Shown here: positions 49,966-60,720 of the stretch, piece after piece | Layout of the letters: each line of letters starts with the position of its first letter | Numbering within the stretch: position 1 is the first letter of the stretch | Source of the DNA: Liolophura sinensis | Taxonomy: Eukaryota > Mollusca > Polyplacophora > Chitonida > Chitonidae | NCBI RefSeq assembly: GCF_032854445.1 | Contig: NC_088304.1 | Span: forward strand, 742,001-806,000 | Reading direction: 5' to 3' | Length of the DNA stretch: 64,000 bases | Notes under the pieces: generated by a model | The model's input: the letters and a program-made list of their open reading frames with translations, nothing else | Database searches by the model: none | What the model was told of the DNA's origin: nothing | Translations under genes and position numbers: made by a program

Positions 49966-50377
49966 TCTCTATTAAGGAATAATTACTTACTTTTTGTCAT
50001 TGTTCATTGTTTACGGAATGATGGATGATAGTCAGGATTGTACTTTCATCATAGTCAGAAACTAGCACAGTTGTTTTTGTTCTTTTATGGTCCATCAGTT
50101 GACATTTTGCCGTCACAATGCATTCATTATTTTGGTCGAAACATTCACTAATTTGGTAACTAACGGTCTACTGAGCAATTACCACTGAACTCACAAAAAC
50201 TCATACCCATTTAATGTGATTCTCTCTTTAATGGTACATCAGGTTCATGACTTCTAATCAATGAGAGGGAAGCACAAACATTCACCATGCACGCATTATT
50301 CGTACGGCTCACATGTACATGTAGTTTCTAAAAGTCACCAAAGTCTGAATTCATTTTAAAGACAGTCCAGTTACAAA
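49966..50377. other. Unique sequence
   Basis: Nothing recognised. Confidence 0.5.
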
Positions 50378-50722
50378 AAGCAGATACAAGATCATGGATA
50401 CAGAAGATATAAGATCATGGACATAGCAGATATAAGACCATGGATACAGCAGATACAAGATCATGGATACCGCAGATACAAGATCATGGATACAGCAGAT
50501 ACAAGATCATGGATACAGCAGATATAAGATCATGGATACAGCAGATACAAGATCATGGATACAGCAGATATAAGACCATGGATACAGCAGATACAAGATC
50601 ATGGATACAGCAGATACAAGATCATGGATATAGCAGATATAAGATCATGGATACAGCAGATACAAGATCATGGATACTGCAGATACAAGATCATGGATAC
50701 TGCAGATACAAGATCATGGATT
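50378..50722. repeat. Tandem array, 23-bp unit, ~15 copies
   Basis: The unit is GATACAGCAGATACAAGATC followed by ATG, with ATATAAGA and ATACTGCAG variants. Confidence 0.96.
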
Positions 50723-51130
50723 GGTACAACTGCACTTTGCTAATACAGCATGGTCCAATGCGTTCTGTGTTCACACTGCCTCTATGCTTTACAACTGGTA
50801 GCAAAAAGAAGCTAAAAAAAGAAAAACCTGTCCATATGTTGGTGGTAAAGCCTGTAACAGACTTCCTGTTCAAGCTCCAGTGCCAATTGCATTAGGGTGT
50901 ACCCCAGTATACATGTAGGTATAATAACAGATCTATCCAACTGCAAATTAGACGTTATGGTATCTGTTCTATTATTTGGCACTTTCCCCTACTAAATTTC
51001 ATCTCACACATTGAAATAGGAGAATCTGGCACGTATTAAATCAGAAGGGAATCAGATATAAAAGACTAGAGCATGGAAAGTAAACCTAAAGCAGTGACAA
51101 GTGTGTAATGGTTAGCAAATAACTACATGT
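50723..51130. other. Unique sequence
   Basis: Nothing recognised. Confidence 0.5.
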
Positions 51131-51186
51131 ATGCTTGGGGGTTAGCTTCGTACTTTACAGTCATTTTTTCAGTCATATGAGTCAGG

Positions 51187-51590
51187 GCGAGTATGTGCTG
51201 CCAAAGTACTGCCACCGAGTATGTGTCGCCAAAGTACTGCCACCGAGTATGTGCCGCCAAGTATGTGCTGCCAAAGTACTGCCGCTGAGTATGTGCTGCC
51301 AAAGTACTGCCACTGAGTATGTGCCACCAAAGTACTGCCACCAAGTATATGCCGCCAAAGTACTGCCACCAAGTATGTGCCGCCAAAGTACTGCCACCGA
51401 GTATGTGTCGCCAAAGTACTGCCACCGAGTATGTGCCGCCAAGTATGTGCTGCCAAAGTACTGCCGCTGAGTATGTGCTGCCAAAGTACTGCCACTGAGT
51501 ATGTGCCACCAAAGTACTGCCACCAAGTATGTGCAGCCAAAGTACTGCCACAGTGTATGTGTCGCCAAGTATGTGCCGCCGAAGTACTGA
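51187..51590. repeat. Tandem array, ~28-bp unit, inside the SINE-2-like element
   Basis: The unit is GTATGTGCTGCCAAAGTACT followed by GCCACCGA, with short forms lacking AAAGTACTGCC-type segments. A 182-bp block starting at 51219 (GTATGTGTCGCC) is repeated from 51401. Confidence 0.93.
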
Positions 51591-52320
51591 CACCAGGCCA
51601 ACCTATCCTCTTTTCCATGCTCCAATCCCTCAGTCCTCGCACATTATATTGACACCAGGCCAACCAATTCTCTTTTCCTTGCTCCAATCCTTCAGTCCTC
51701 GCACATTATACTGACATCCGGCCAACCAGTCCTCTTTTCCTTGCTCCAATCCCTCAGTGCTCGCACATTATACTGACACCAGGCCAACCAATCCTCTTTT
51801 CCTTGCTCCAATCCCTCAGTCCTCGCACGTTATACTGACACCCGGCCAACCAATCCTCTTTTCCTTGCTCCAATCCCTCAGTGCTCGCACATTACACTGA
51901 CATCCGGCCAACCAGTCCTATTTTCCTTGCTCCAATCCCTCAGTGCTCGCACATTATACTGACATCCGGCCAACCAGTCCTCTTTTCCTTGCTCCAATCC
52001 CTCAGTGCTCGCACATTATACTGACACCCGGCCAACCAGTCCTCTTTTCCTTGTTCCAATCCCTCAGTGCTCGCACATTATACTGACACCAGGCCAACCA
52101 GTCCTCTTTTCCTTGTTCCAATCCCTCAGTGCTCGCACATTATACTGACACCAGGCCAACCAGTCCTCTTTTCCTTGTTCCAATCCCTCAGTCCTCTCAC
52201 GTTATTCCGACACCGGGCCAACCAACCCTGTTTTCCTTGCTCCAATCCCTCAGTGTTCTCACATTATACTGACACTGGGCCAACCAATCCTGTTTCCTTG
52301 CTCCACTCCCTCAGTGCTGA
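51584..52320. repeat. Tandem array, 62-bp unit, ~12 copies, derived from SINE-2 body
   Basis: The unit contains CATTATACTGACACCAGGCC, AACCAGTCCTCTTTTCCTTG, CTCCAATCCCTCAGTGCTCG. The start aligns with the SINE-2 body at 48800 (CATTATACTGATACGGGTCA then ACCAGTCGTTGCAC). The last unit runs on without a break into the rest of the SINE body (GTGCTGAGCACCAAGC). Confidence 0.9.
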
Positions 52321-52445
52321 GCACCAAGCTTGGAAGCAACAGGTACCATTTTTAAAGTTTTTGGTACGACCCGACCTGCGTTTGATCCACATGTCTCCTG
52401 ACTTCGAGGCGGTCTCTCTAACCATTTGATCACCAAAGCAGTAGC

Positions 52446-53576
52446 AAATAAATGATGCTGACACATGTTGGGAATTTTTAAGCTATGTACTTGTTCGCTC
52501 ATTTCATTCTGGACAGGTACGAACATTTTTTGTGCTTGGCCTACTTGTCGTGTGAAACATTTCTCAAAACTAAAGGCTTTCTGACATGGACATTATTTTT
52601 AAAAACATGGTGTTCAGAAAAAATTTACACGCATTTATAATGTTCCCTGAATTTAAAGATGATGAGTGGGGAAAGTTCATTTGGAACAGTGTCATAGTCT
52701 GCAGCTCTACATGAAATTTTTTTTTCAGAAATATGGTACTCCCTTACTTTCTAAGAGGCCTAGAGGGAGTACTGGGTACTGCGATACCGACTGTTTTAAT
52801 GCTCTACACTGCACTATCTTGGGTTCCCAGGAATACAACTGGAAAATGTGAAGTTGATCAAGGTGGAGATCGTCCACTGTGGAGATTTAAATCTTGCATG
52901 TGCACTATAGTTTTCGCGAACTTAGGCATACACTCAAATGTTCAGGCATAATCAGCATGCTCTCTTTTAATTTTAAACTCATATCATCTAATTTTTTTAA
53001 GTGTATTTCCACCTGTACGCTCCTTATCTACACAGAAAATTTGTCCAAAATAGCATTTACAGCCCTGCTATTATACCATTTTCTATAGACACAATATATA
53101 CTGTGAATTGTAAATTATGATGAAAATGATACTATGGACATGATATCTTTGCATCAGTACAGGTGAAGTAAGCCCTGAATCCATCTACTACATACAATGT
53201 ATTTTTCTAAAAGCCAAAATAGCTGAAGACTAACAGCCTTGCATGAGTGAGTTCTGCTGCGGCACACTGTAAAGTAGCACCCCACTCCAGGATGTACACA
53301 CTTCATATCTTGACCAAAATAGATGATCCTTGACAGATGCTTACATTTAATTATCTTATTAGTGTAGAGCTGGCACAGACATCTTATCACCCATATGTGA
53401 TGTCATGGGAGGAGAAACAAAACCAAGTACTGCAAATCAGATATATGCTAGCCTATGAAACCCTAACACTTTCATTTTCTAACAAAATTATGTGCAAGAG
53501 TCAAAAGCAAAAAAAACATAAAAAAGCCCTGTGCATTCACCGCTTGAATTGTTTGTGTGCCTTGGATTTTAATTGA
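52446..53576. other. Unique AT-rich sequence
   Basis: No gene or repeat recognised. Confidence 0.5.
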
Positions 53577-53689
53577 TTTATTTATTTATTTGATTGGACT
53601 TTAAGCCAATAAGAATACTTCACTTATACCATGGACGTCAACATTATGGTGTGAGAAATGTGGGCCCAGCCAGGACAAGGGTTTTAAGT
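53577..53689 (-). mobile_element. SINE-1 fragment (tail and 3' body)
   Basis: (TTTA)n then GATTGGACTTTAAGCC, AATACTTCACTTATACCATG, CAACATTATGGTGTGAG and GGGCCCAGCCAGGACAAGG. Old and truncated. Confidence 0.82.
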
Positions 53690-54361
53690 TACATGTACAG
53701 GGTGTTTGCTGAGAGAGTCTTCAGAAAATGACAAGTCTTAATAATGCAAGGAACAAAGAAAGAACAGTCATGACTGTAAGCAGAGAAAACATTAGCGAAA
53801 TATTTTTTGGCAAATCGGTGAACAATTTGAATGGAATATTTTTCATGTTTGATGAAGTGTACAAAACAATTGCACAACTCTGTCTACGCAAAGTTGTTCT
53901 CTATAAATTGCTGTGATTTTTCTGCTATTGTAACACTGCACACTGAACACTCCGTTTGCTGTTTGCTGATAGGGTTTATGTCCAGTCTTGTTTTAATCGT
54001 GTCAGAAGGGAGTCTCTTGTAGTATACTTGTCCAATGAACACATGGACTTATGAACTAATTTATAAGGAAGTCAACAGTTATGGCTGGATTATCAGAAGC
54101 AAACAGCCTTAAAGCTCTGGCTCCAAATGGTACAATGGCTTACATCCCTACATGAGTACACTATAACTGATCTGGACATAGAGGTACAGTACAGGGTGAG
54201 GGTGAAGATTTTCTTCGTTATCAAGACTTCTGATCTTAACAAACACATGCATTTTCTCTTCTGACATACAGTCATAAATGAGTGCTCAGAAATATACTAT
54301 AACCATGACGTAAAATACCCCACCCACCCCCCCGCCGCCCCGGATAAAACGCACATTGTTT
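53690..54361. other. Unique sequence
   Basis: No feature recognised; a C-rich run (CCCACCCACCCCCCCGCC) is at about 54318-54336. Confidence 0.5.
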
Positions 54362-54462
54362 TGTGGTTCTTTGGGATGGTAGGATGATATCCTATTGGAA
54401 AAATTTAATGACATTTATTTGCCTCTAAAAATGTATTTTTAGGCAAAATTTTAGGTAATTTA
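54362..54462 (+). mobile_element. MITE-like element, right half only
   Basis: GGATGATATCCTATTGGAAA, GACATTTATTTGCCTC, GTATTTTTAGGCAAAATTTT and AGGTAATTTAC match the right half of the 57120 copy, including its terminal repeat. Confidence 0.7.
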
Positions 54463-55473
54463 CATGTCAAAATGGAAACCGAATGAGGATGAGCCGTTAG
54501 TCTCAAGCCAGGAAACAGCCACTTCCTGTCAGGCCAGATATGCCAGTGGACTAGAGCATGCTGGGAAGGACACAGCAAGGTAAACCACAAAAAGGACGCA
54601 GTTCGTATTACAGGGTACGTATTACACTATAAGACAAGGGCGCAGAGGCAAACCTACTGCTATATGGTTTGTTAATTAACAAACTGAACAATCAAAAAGC
54701 ACTATTAATTATATGTACACTCAACTCATTAAAAACACTTAAAAGACAAATGATTTTCAGCAATGTACATCACTGAACAAATCAAAGGAGTTTAAACTTA
54801 ACAGCTTATATTATCAATAAAGAAAAAAATGCATATTTCTAAGGTCATCAAACCAAACTAGTTCAAAATCAATATATTAAAATTTGGTCACATGTTCAGT
54901 GTTGACAGAACAGGACATTGTATACAGTGTATGTAGGTTTGACAGTTTACTATGCGCTTGTACTGATAACATTCCAATACTGCTTGGTGAAGACTACATT
55001 AAACAGGGATCACTGTTGACATTATAACATGTACATAGTCCAGCATTAACTATCTTGGTACAGTGGTCAGCCAGGTTCTACCCCCCACAGAGGACACCTC
55101 CATACACAAGTGAACATGTTATAAATGTAGTGTATGTACTTGTAGTATTTAGGCCAATCCCAGATACCAGCTATGTGATAAAAAGTAAATTTGTCAGGCC
55201 AATCTCTGGTAAATCTATAATTCCAGTAATGTCAAACCTAGGGAAATAAATGGCAAAATATAATTTGTATTTTCAAAAAATCTCTGCTGAGGTATCTTTT
55301 AAATTCTATTTTTAATTTGTTTCTAAATTGATGTACGAGCTGCTACTTATCAGTAAATTTATCAGAACCAATCAGTTTATTATTACAATCACTTCACTGT
55401 ATAAATAAAAAATAAAAAAACTACTGCTTTAATTCACACTGAGTGTATGCAGGCCTACAAGTTCCTCACACCA
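54463..55473. other. Unique AT-rich sequence
   Basis: No gene recognised. Confidence 0.5.
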
Positions 55474-55530
55474 ACCGCACTAATGAGAGGCTTCTGGGTC
55501 ATTACGCCGCGCTGGCACCCTAACTACATC
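55474..55530 (-). mobile_element. SINE-1 head fragment
   Basis: ACCGCACTAATGAGAGGCTT, CTGGGTCATTACGCCGCGCT, GGCACCCTAAC matches the region just inside the tRNA-like head of the copy at 55606-55875. It lacks the body and the first ~20 nt of the head. Confidence 0.75.
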
Positions 55531-55591
55531 TACCACGACAGCCCCTACACATGTAATATGATATGTAATATGATATGTCACTTATTTATCA

Positions 55592-55889
55592 AACACCTTA
55601 TTTGATTTATTTATTTATTTATTTGATTGGTGTTTTATGCCGTACTCAAGAATATTTCACTTATACGACGGCGGCCAGCATTATGGTGGGTGGAAACCGG
55701 GCAGAGCCCGGGGGAAACCCAAGACCATCTGCAGGTTACTGCCAGCCCTTTCCACTTACGGCCAGAGAGGAAGCCAGCATGAGCTGGACTTGAACTCACA
55801 GCGACCGCATTGGTGAGAGGCTCCTGGGTCATTACGCTGCGCTAGCGCGCTAACCGACTGAGCTACGGAGGCCCCAACACCTTATTTGA
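55592..55889 (-). mobile_element. SINE-1, full-length, with perfect 14-bp target duplication
   Basis: Element 55606-55875. On the minus strand: GGGGCCTCCG start, A-box TAGCTCAGTCGG (55865-55854), B-box GTTCAAGTCC (55795-55786), then the body with AACCTGCAGATGGTC, CCCCCGGGCTCTGCCCGG, CACCATAATGCTGGCCG and an (AAAT)n tail. AACACCTTATTTGA flanks both ends (55592-55605, 55876-55889). Intact promoter boxes and an exact target duplication suggest a fairly recent insertion. Confidence 0.96.
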
Positions 55890-57119
55890 GGCAGTGAAAC
55901 TAATGTATTAACATTCAAAGTACCTGTAGGTATTAGTCTAATGATCTGAACTTTGATTTGTAATATGCATGAGGATGACGTTGGTGTTAAGGTTAAATAC
56001 TGGATTTAGACTTAATACAGCTTTGAACTATTCACCCTTAATTAGTTCATAATTAAATGTCCACACAACAGTCATGCAGATTTTTAATGGCCATGGTTCG
56101 TTTTATGCAAATCACATTATTGTACCTGCAGTGGCCAAAACTTCATGTCAACAACAAAACCAATTAACAACAATGGAAAAATTAGCACAATTGATTCTTT
56201 TTATTATTAATTAACATTATAAACGAGCGAGGCTTCAATCCAGAACAAAGGCAAGGACTCCTATAATCTGACAGCGATGGAATGAGTACTGGAGTGCCAC
56301 GCCCTCATCCATACAGAATCAGTGAGGCTTCACAAGGGGGGGTACACTTTGTTCACCAAGTAATAATAGAAACTGACTATGCTACTCATAATTACATGTA
56401 CAGGTACCAAATAAACATAGTATCATATATTTAAACTCTGCAGGAAAAACACCAGCCTCAAGTTTTCTGCTTTAATGATATAAATATAACCTCGGTATGA
56501 CATAGATCTACATGTATATAAATGTATATTTTATGTAAATACTTGCGGCTAAAACAGCAATTGCGGAACATGTATAAGCTATTCTTCTGATACACACATA
56601 ACAACAATTATGCTTTGCGATCACTACTTTTGACTTTTAATGACCACAGGTACATAGATCTACACAACATATTTCAGGCTTACCGGTAATTTATCAGCAT
56701 ACATAATTTAACAAATAATAATTAATTAATCATATGCATAAGCTATTCATCAGAAATAGCAACAATGCTTTGAAACAACTACTAATGACTTTCAATGAAC
56801 ATAAGAGACATATGCACAGTATATTTATCAGCGAAAGAAATCAGAAATTCCACCTTTCTGCTCTTGGATGCCTTACCCTGTAGACAAAAAGGCTAGGCGT
56901 GTCCCCAAGCCTGTGGAATGTTTGGTTAGAAATCTGTGTCCTTCTTAAATTTCGTTTCCTGTGCTGACAGTGTTTATTATTAATTTGAGACCACTTAACT
57001 GGAAGCTTTATCCACCTTGTCCACAACAGACCTGTAACAATCACACCCTTAGTGTTGGGTGTGTTACCCTGTTAATGACCCCATCTGGATCTGCTCCCAC
57101 AATCTTACTGTCCAACATG
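55890..57119. other. Unique AT-rich sequence
   Basis: No gene or repeat recognised. Confidence 0.5.
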
Positions 57120-57330
57120 TACCATAAATTACCCAAAATTTCATCCTTAACTAACTTACTCATTTTACTTGATTCTGAGAGTTCTATTGATCTTAGAAAG
57201 GTGTTTTGAGGTTTGTTAGGAAGGCAGTATCATGATATCTTACTGGAAAAAGCTAAGTAATATTTTATAACATTTATATGCTTCCAAAAATGCTGTTTCT
57301 GAGGGGCAAAATTTTAGGTCATTTACGGTA
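57120..57330 (+). mobile_element. MITE-like element with terminal inverted repeats, best copy
   Basis: Left end TACCATAAATTACCCAAAAT. Right end, on the opposite strand, TACCGTAAATGACCTAAAAT; about 20 of 24 positions pair. Length 211 bp, no ORF of note. TA at both ends is compatible with a TA target duplication as in Tc1/mariner-derived MITEs. This copy defines the family used for the other calls. Confidence 0.8.
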
Positions 57331-58146
57331 TATACCGTTGCAGAGAAAAGGTCCTGAAACTGTGTAGTGTGTACCCAGGTAGTTCTAGATAGATGTCCTC
57401 CCACACATTCTCTGACACAAAGACAGATGTACACTGTCAAAAACATGTAATCCAAGCAGAAAACCTGTACACAGAAAAAAAGATCTTAGCTGTTTTAAAC
57501 ATGTAGGACTTGTCTGGGCCAATAAAATGTACTGGGGGCTTACAAAGTAAATAAGAGACATGTCATTAGTATAGTACCTCATTGTGTGCACAGGTATAGT
57601 GTCTGAACACATAACAAAGCTCATTAGTCAATACTGTCTGTGAATCCCACCTGTATGGCACAGGTGTGAAGTAATCAAGTGCTTCTCAATACTGTAGCAT
57701 ACATGTGTTGATGTCTAGGCCTCAGTATTTAGACTTAGCCAGAATTTGAAATCATGCCATCTCATTTCCAATTTTCTCCTATTTTCCCTATCCCTACCAT
57801 GTTACCTTTGTCAGAATAGGGCGTCTCAAAGGCATCTAGATACCCCCTAGATCAACCACTGGCTCAATACCATAAAGCTAGTCTGTTAACATTTCAGGTA
57901 AAAATTTACAAAAAACATAATTAACACTTGTTTTTTGTGCTTGATGTCCCCAGCATGATATATAGTTTTTACTTTCATGCACAACTTATGTGTTTACATT
58001 ATTTGCCTACATTATACATGGAATTAGCCACTGATTCTTGAGTGATGGAATCAGGGTAATGACTAATAGGTGAATGACTGATTGACTGATGAACAGTTTG
58101 TGGCAGATCACTGTATATAGAGCATGTATCAACATCTGCCATCACA
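57331..58146. other. Unique sequence
   Basis: Nothing recognised. Confidence 0.5.
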
Positions 58147-58329
58147 TGCTTACAATGCTTGAATAGTTCTCTCATTCAAAAGAAATGCTTGAATAGTTCA
58201 CTTACTCAAAAGAGATGCTTGAATAGTTCTCTTATTCAAAAGAGATGCTTGAATAGTTCACTTATTAAAAAATGAAGCTTGAATATTTCACTTATTAAAA
58301 AACAATGCCTGAATAGTTCACTTATTTAA
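58147..58329. repeat. Tandem array, ~30-bp unit, 6 copies
   Basis: The unit is ATGCTTGAATAGTTCACTTA followed by TTCAAAAGAG; the right-hand copies are more diverged (GAAGCTTGAATATTTC). Confidence 0.93.
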
Positions 58330-59939
58330 AGTAGCAATGACATGTGTAAGAGGCTCAAGGAACAAAATGTATTAGCAGAACTCACAAGCAATTCCCCAAC
58401 TCTTCTAAGCTATAGGTACCTGTCAAACCTCTTAAGAGTCCTGACGGAGCTAGTGTCAAGGACCAGTCAACAGGAGCTCAAGTCAAAATGTCAATTGCCT
58501 CATTTGTCAAGGGCTAATCGGTGATCTCTAGGGAGAACCTTGTAGGTCTCTAGGTCAGCCAGAGTACCATCACAGCACAATGTATGGTCAGGGAAAGGCA
58601 CATATTCTTAATGGTCTAAGGAGAACTCATCAGGCTTCTACGCCGGCAAGGGGCCCATCAAAAGCAGGATCACAACCTTAAAGTTCTCCGTTATATAAAG
58701 TTTCACAATTAAAAGCCAAATTAATTAACACTTCAGCACAGCATCATACATAACAAGCCCACTGTCTTTGATTCTCGCTCATAAACATGTAGACCTACTC
58801 TAACTGATTCTGATGAAACAGAATTCGTCTGATACAGAAGAAAAGTTGTAAACGAGATATCTTGATTTTAACAAGAACATCTGGCTACTAATCTATGTGA
58901 CAACAAACTAATATTAATCTGAGACAAACAAAAATCACCTCAGATAACATCCAGCGCAAAGTTATTTTTAAGTTGTTCTTTAATTAAAAAGGTCATGCAA
59001 GCATTATCTTTTGGGATCACTGTTTCTGTTTTTTTGTTCATGACAAATCACTGTACTCGCTCATGTATAGGAACAAAGGTGCTCTAATAATGAGGTATTA
59101 ATCACCATTCTTATGTATTTCCTTTGTTTCAGATACACAAAATGACCACTGACAAACATGGAGGTAATTTTTCAGTGACTCAGGATTATGTATGTGTACA
59201 CACACATATTATCGATTATGTGGCATTTATCAATGAAGATACTGATAGGCTAGTACTAAGTAGGCTTGAATATCAATTCACTTGGGAATATCCAGTACTC
59301 ACAGTTAAACTAACTGCCAAACTGATTTGAATTTATAACGCACTTGTGCCGTCAAGATGACCAAATCTGTGTGTATATAGGATTATATAGTTCTGTGTTC
59401 CCAAAAATTCATGTTGAAAGACAAGAATGACATTCTGCATATTTAAAAATAATTTAATATCTGGATAATATATCAAATGTACCTTAATACACGTGTCTAT
59501 GCCTGGTGGGGTAAAGCTATAGGCCTGCCAGTACCAGAGTTAGATCAGACAAGAGACCATGCATGTATATGAGATCATAGTTCCATGTGTTTTGATATCT
59601 AGTAGATGTACCCAATGTTCGTACACAATGCACCGAGTGCGTGTATAGGAAAAAAAATTAATTTTGATCTGAGTGCAGGTAAATTGATACGGATCTACAT
59701 GTACCTCAGTTTCAGCGAATACTTCGCGGTTAGTATTACCCAATTCCTGTACGCATGTCATGGACTCAATCTGGAGTGGAATTTGAATCAAAAACGAAAT
59801 CCATTATCGATGATGATGAGAACTAAAAAAAATCAACAAATGCGTCTAAATACTCACATGTACAGGGATGGGCCAATTCAGCTACCTGCGGTACACTACA
59901 GTCACTTGTCCGGGATATACACCAGCTCGCTTTAAACAG
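58330..59939. other. Unique sequence upstream of GPATCH3
   Basis: No recognised gene. The ORF at 58342-58524 and the short frame after TTTGTTTCAG at 59132 have no family match. Confidence 0.5.
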
Positions 59940-60282
59940 ATTCATGTACCGGGCCTAGCACTGAGTCACGACTTCGGTAACCGGTGTCAATCCGATGGCC
60001 AACATGTGAGATTGCAAAATCACGTGGTCTGGGTCGCTTCACGTCAGTCGCGGGTAGCTGGCAATAAAATGAGCGTTTATATCAGTTTGTTTTCTTCTCG
60101 GGCACGCAATGGATATTTTTGCTGTAATTTGAAACGGTGTATCAAGGCTGAGTTGAGATAAGCCCTTGACAAGATAAGAGAAAAAAACCTCATTTACCGC
60201 CATAATGTCACCCCTCTGAACAAATGAGACTGGTCCGGAATTCCGACGGTTGACAGACGTTGGGGGTTTCCCCGAACTAAAG
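59940..60282 (+). promoter_or_regulatory. Probable GPATCH3 promoter and 5' UTR
   Basis: CpG-richer than the flanks. Contains a CACGTG E-box (60021-60026), an ACGTCA half-CRE (60041-60046) and an ETS-type CCGGAA (60235-60240). The start codon lies in AAGATGGCGGG (60281-60291), which fits both a strong Kozak context (A at -3, G at +4) and the YY1-type motif common at housekeeping-gene starts. No TATA box seen, in keeping with a CpG promoter. Confidence 0.55.
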
Positions 60283-60720
60283 ATGGCGGGTAGTGCGGAG
60301 TCGAGCGAAGAACTTGTTTACGCAGTGATAGGTAACATACCGCCTGATTATCATTCCTCGGACTTGAGAAATTATTTCTCTCAGTTCATCGAAGGTAAAG
60401 GCTTTCATTGTTTTCATTTCCGACATAGGCCCGAGCGCAGAAAAGATGAAAACGCGACATATGATACAACAACAACATCACCCTGGTCGCAAAAACTTGA
60501 ACAAGATGATACTAAGTCACGAAAGAAAGCGAAGAAAACAACGTGCTGCGTAGTGCAATTGAAAGAGTCAAAACTAAAGGAACTTATCCAGATGTACCAC
60601 AAGAAGCATTGGCTTGATAAGAAAGGAGAATCCATCGCTAGCCTGTGCATCATTTCAAAATAAAAGTGTCAGATTTGACGGATTCTGGGTCGCATTCGGG
60701 ACGTTGGGGTTCCAGTAAAG
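60283..60720 (+). CDS. GPATCH3: GPATCH3 (G-patch domain-containing protein 3), exon 1, with apparent frameshift
   Basis: From ATG at 60283 the frame encodes 126 residues before TAA at 60661. Conserved blocks: YAVIGNIPP and LRNYFSQF (residues ~13-40), GFHCFHFRHRPER, CCVVQL..SKLKELIQMY and HWLDKKGE. They match the N-terminal region of vertebrate GPATCH3 in order and spacing. A perfect donor, AAAG followed by GTAAGTATTT, lies at 60720/60721, 60 nt after the stop. If one base is missing from the A-run at 60657-60660, the frame continues (IKVSDLTDSG...WGSSK) to that donor in phase 1, exactly the phase the next exon needs. So the exon most likely ends at 60720 and the stop reflects a one-base deletion or sequence error. 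Family knowledge: a nuclear/cytoplasmic G-patch protein, reported in mammals as a negative regulator of RIG-I-like receptor signalling at MAVS. Confidence 0.93.

Larger units (their letters stand above)
51131..52445 (-). mobile_element. SINE-2-like element carrying two internal tandem arrays
   Basis: The left edge is a SINE-2 tail (GCTTGGGGGTTAGCTTCGTA, TTTTTTCAGTCATATGA at 51133-51180). The right edge, 52262-52440, is SINE-2-like body (GAGCACCAAGCTTGGAAGCA, TTTTTAAAGT) and a diverged tRNA-like head whose minus strand reads TGATCAAATGGTTAGAGAG (A-box side) and GGATCAAACGC (B-box side). Between the two ends lie a 28-bp array and a 62-bp array. The simplest reading is one element of a SINE-2 relative, enlarged internally to ~1.3 kb. 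Confidence 0.78.

Noticed and set aside
49229-51687. Minus-strand ORFs of 81-172 codons
   Set aside because: Read-through of the 16-bp and 28-bp arrays.
54405-54590. Shared FLEANKC-like peptide in three ORFs (also near 25540 and 57290)
   Set aside because: Explained by the MITE-like repeat lying in the same frame, not by a protein family.
55786-55875. tRNA gene
   Set aside because: A- and B-boxes are present, but the sequence does not fold as a full tRNA and continues into a SINE body with tail and target duplication.
58342-58524. 60-codon ORF with leucine-rich composition
   Set aside because: No splice sites or family match; chance length.
59132-59330. Exon-like start after TTTGTTTCAG with ATGACCACTG
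   Set aside because: Frame has no recognisable protein and no supported downstream exon.
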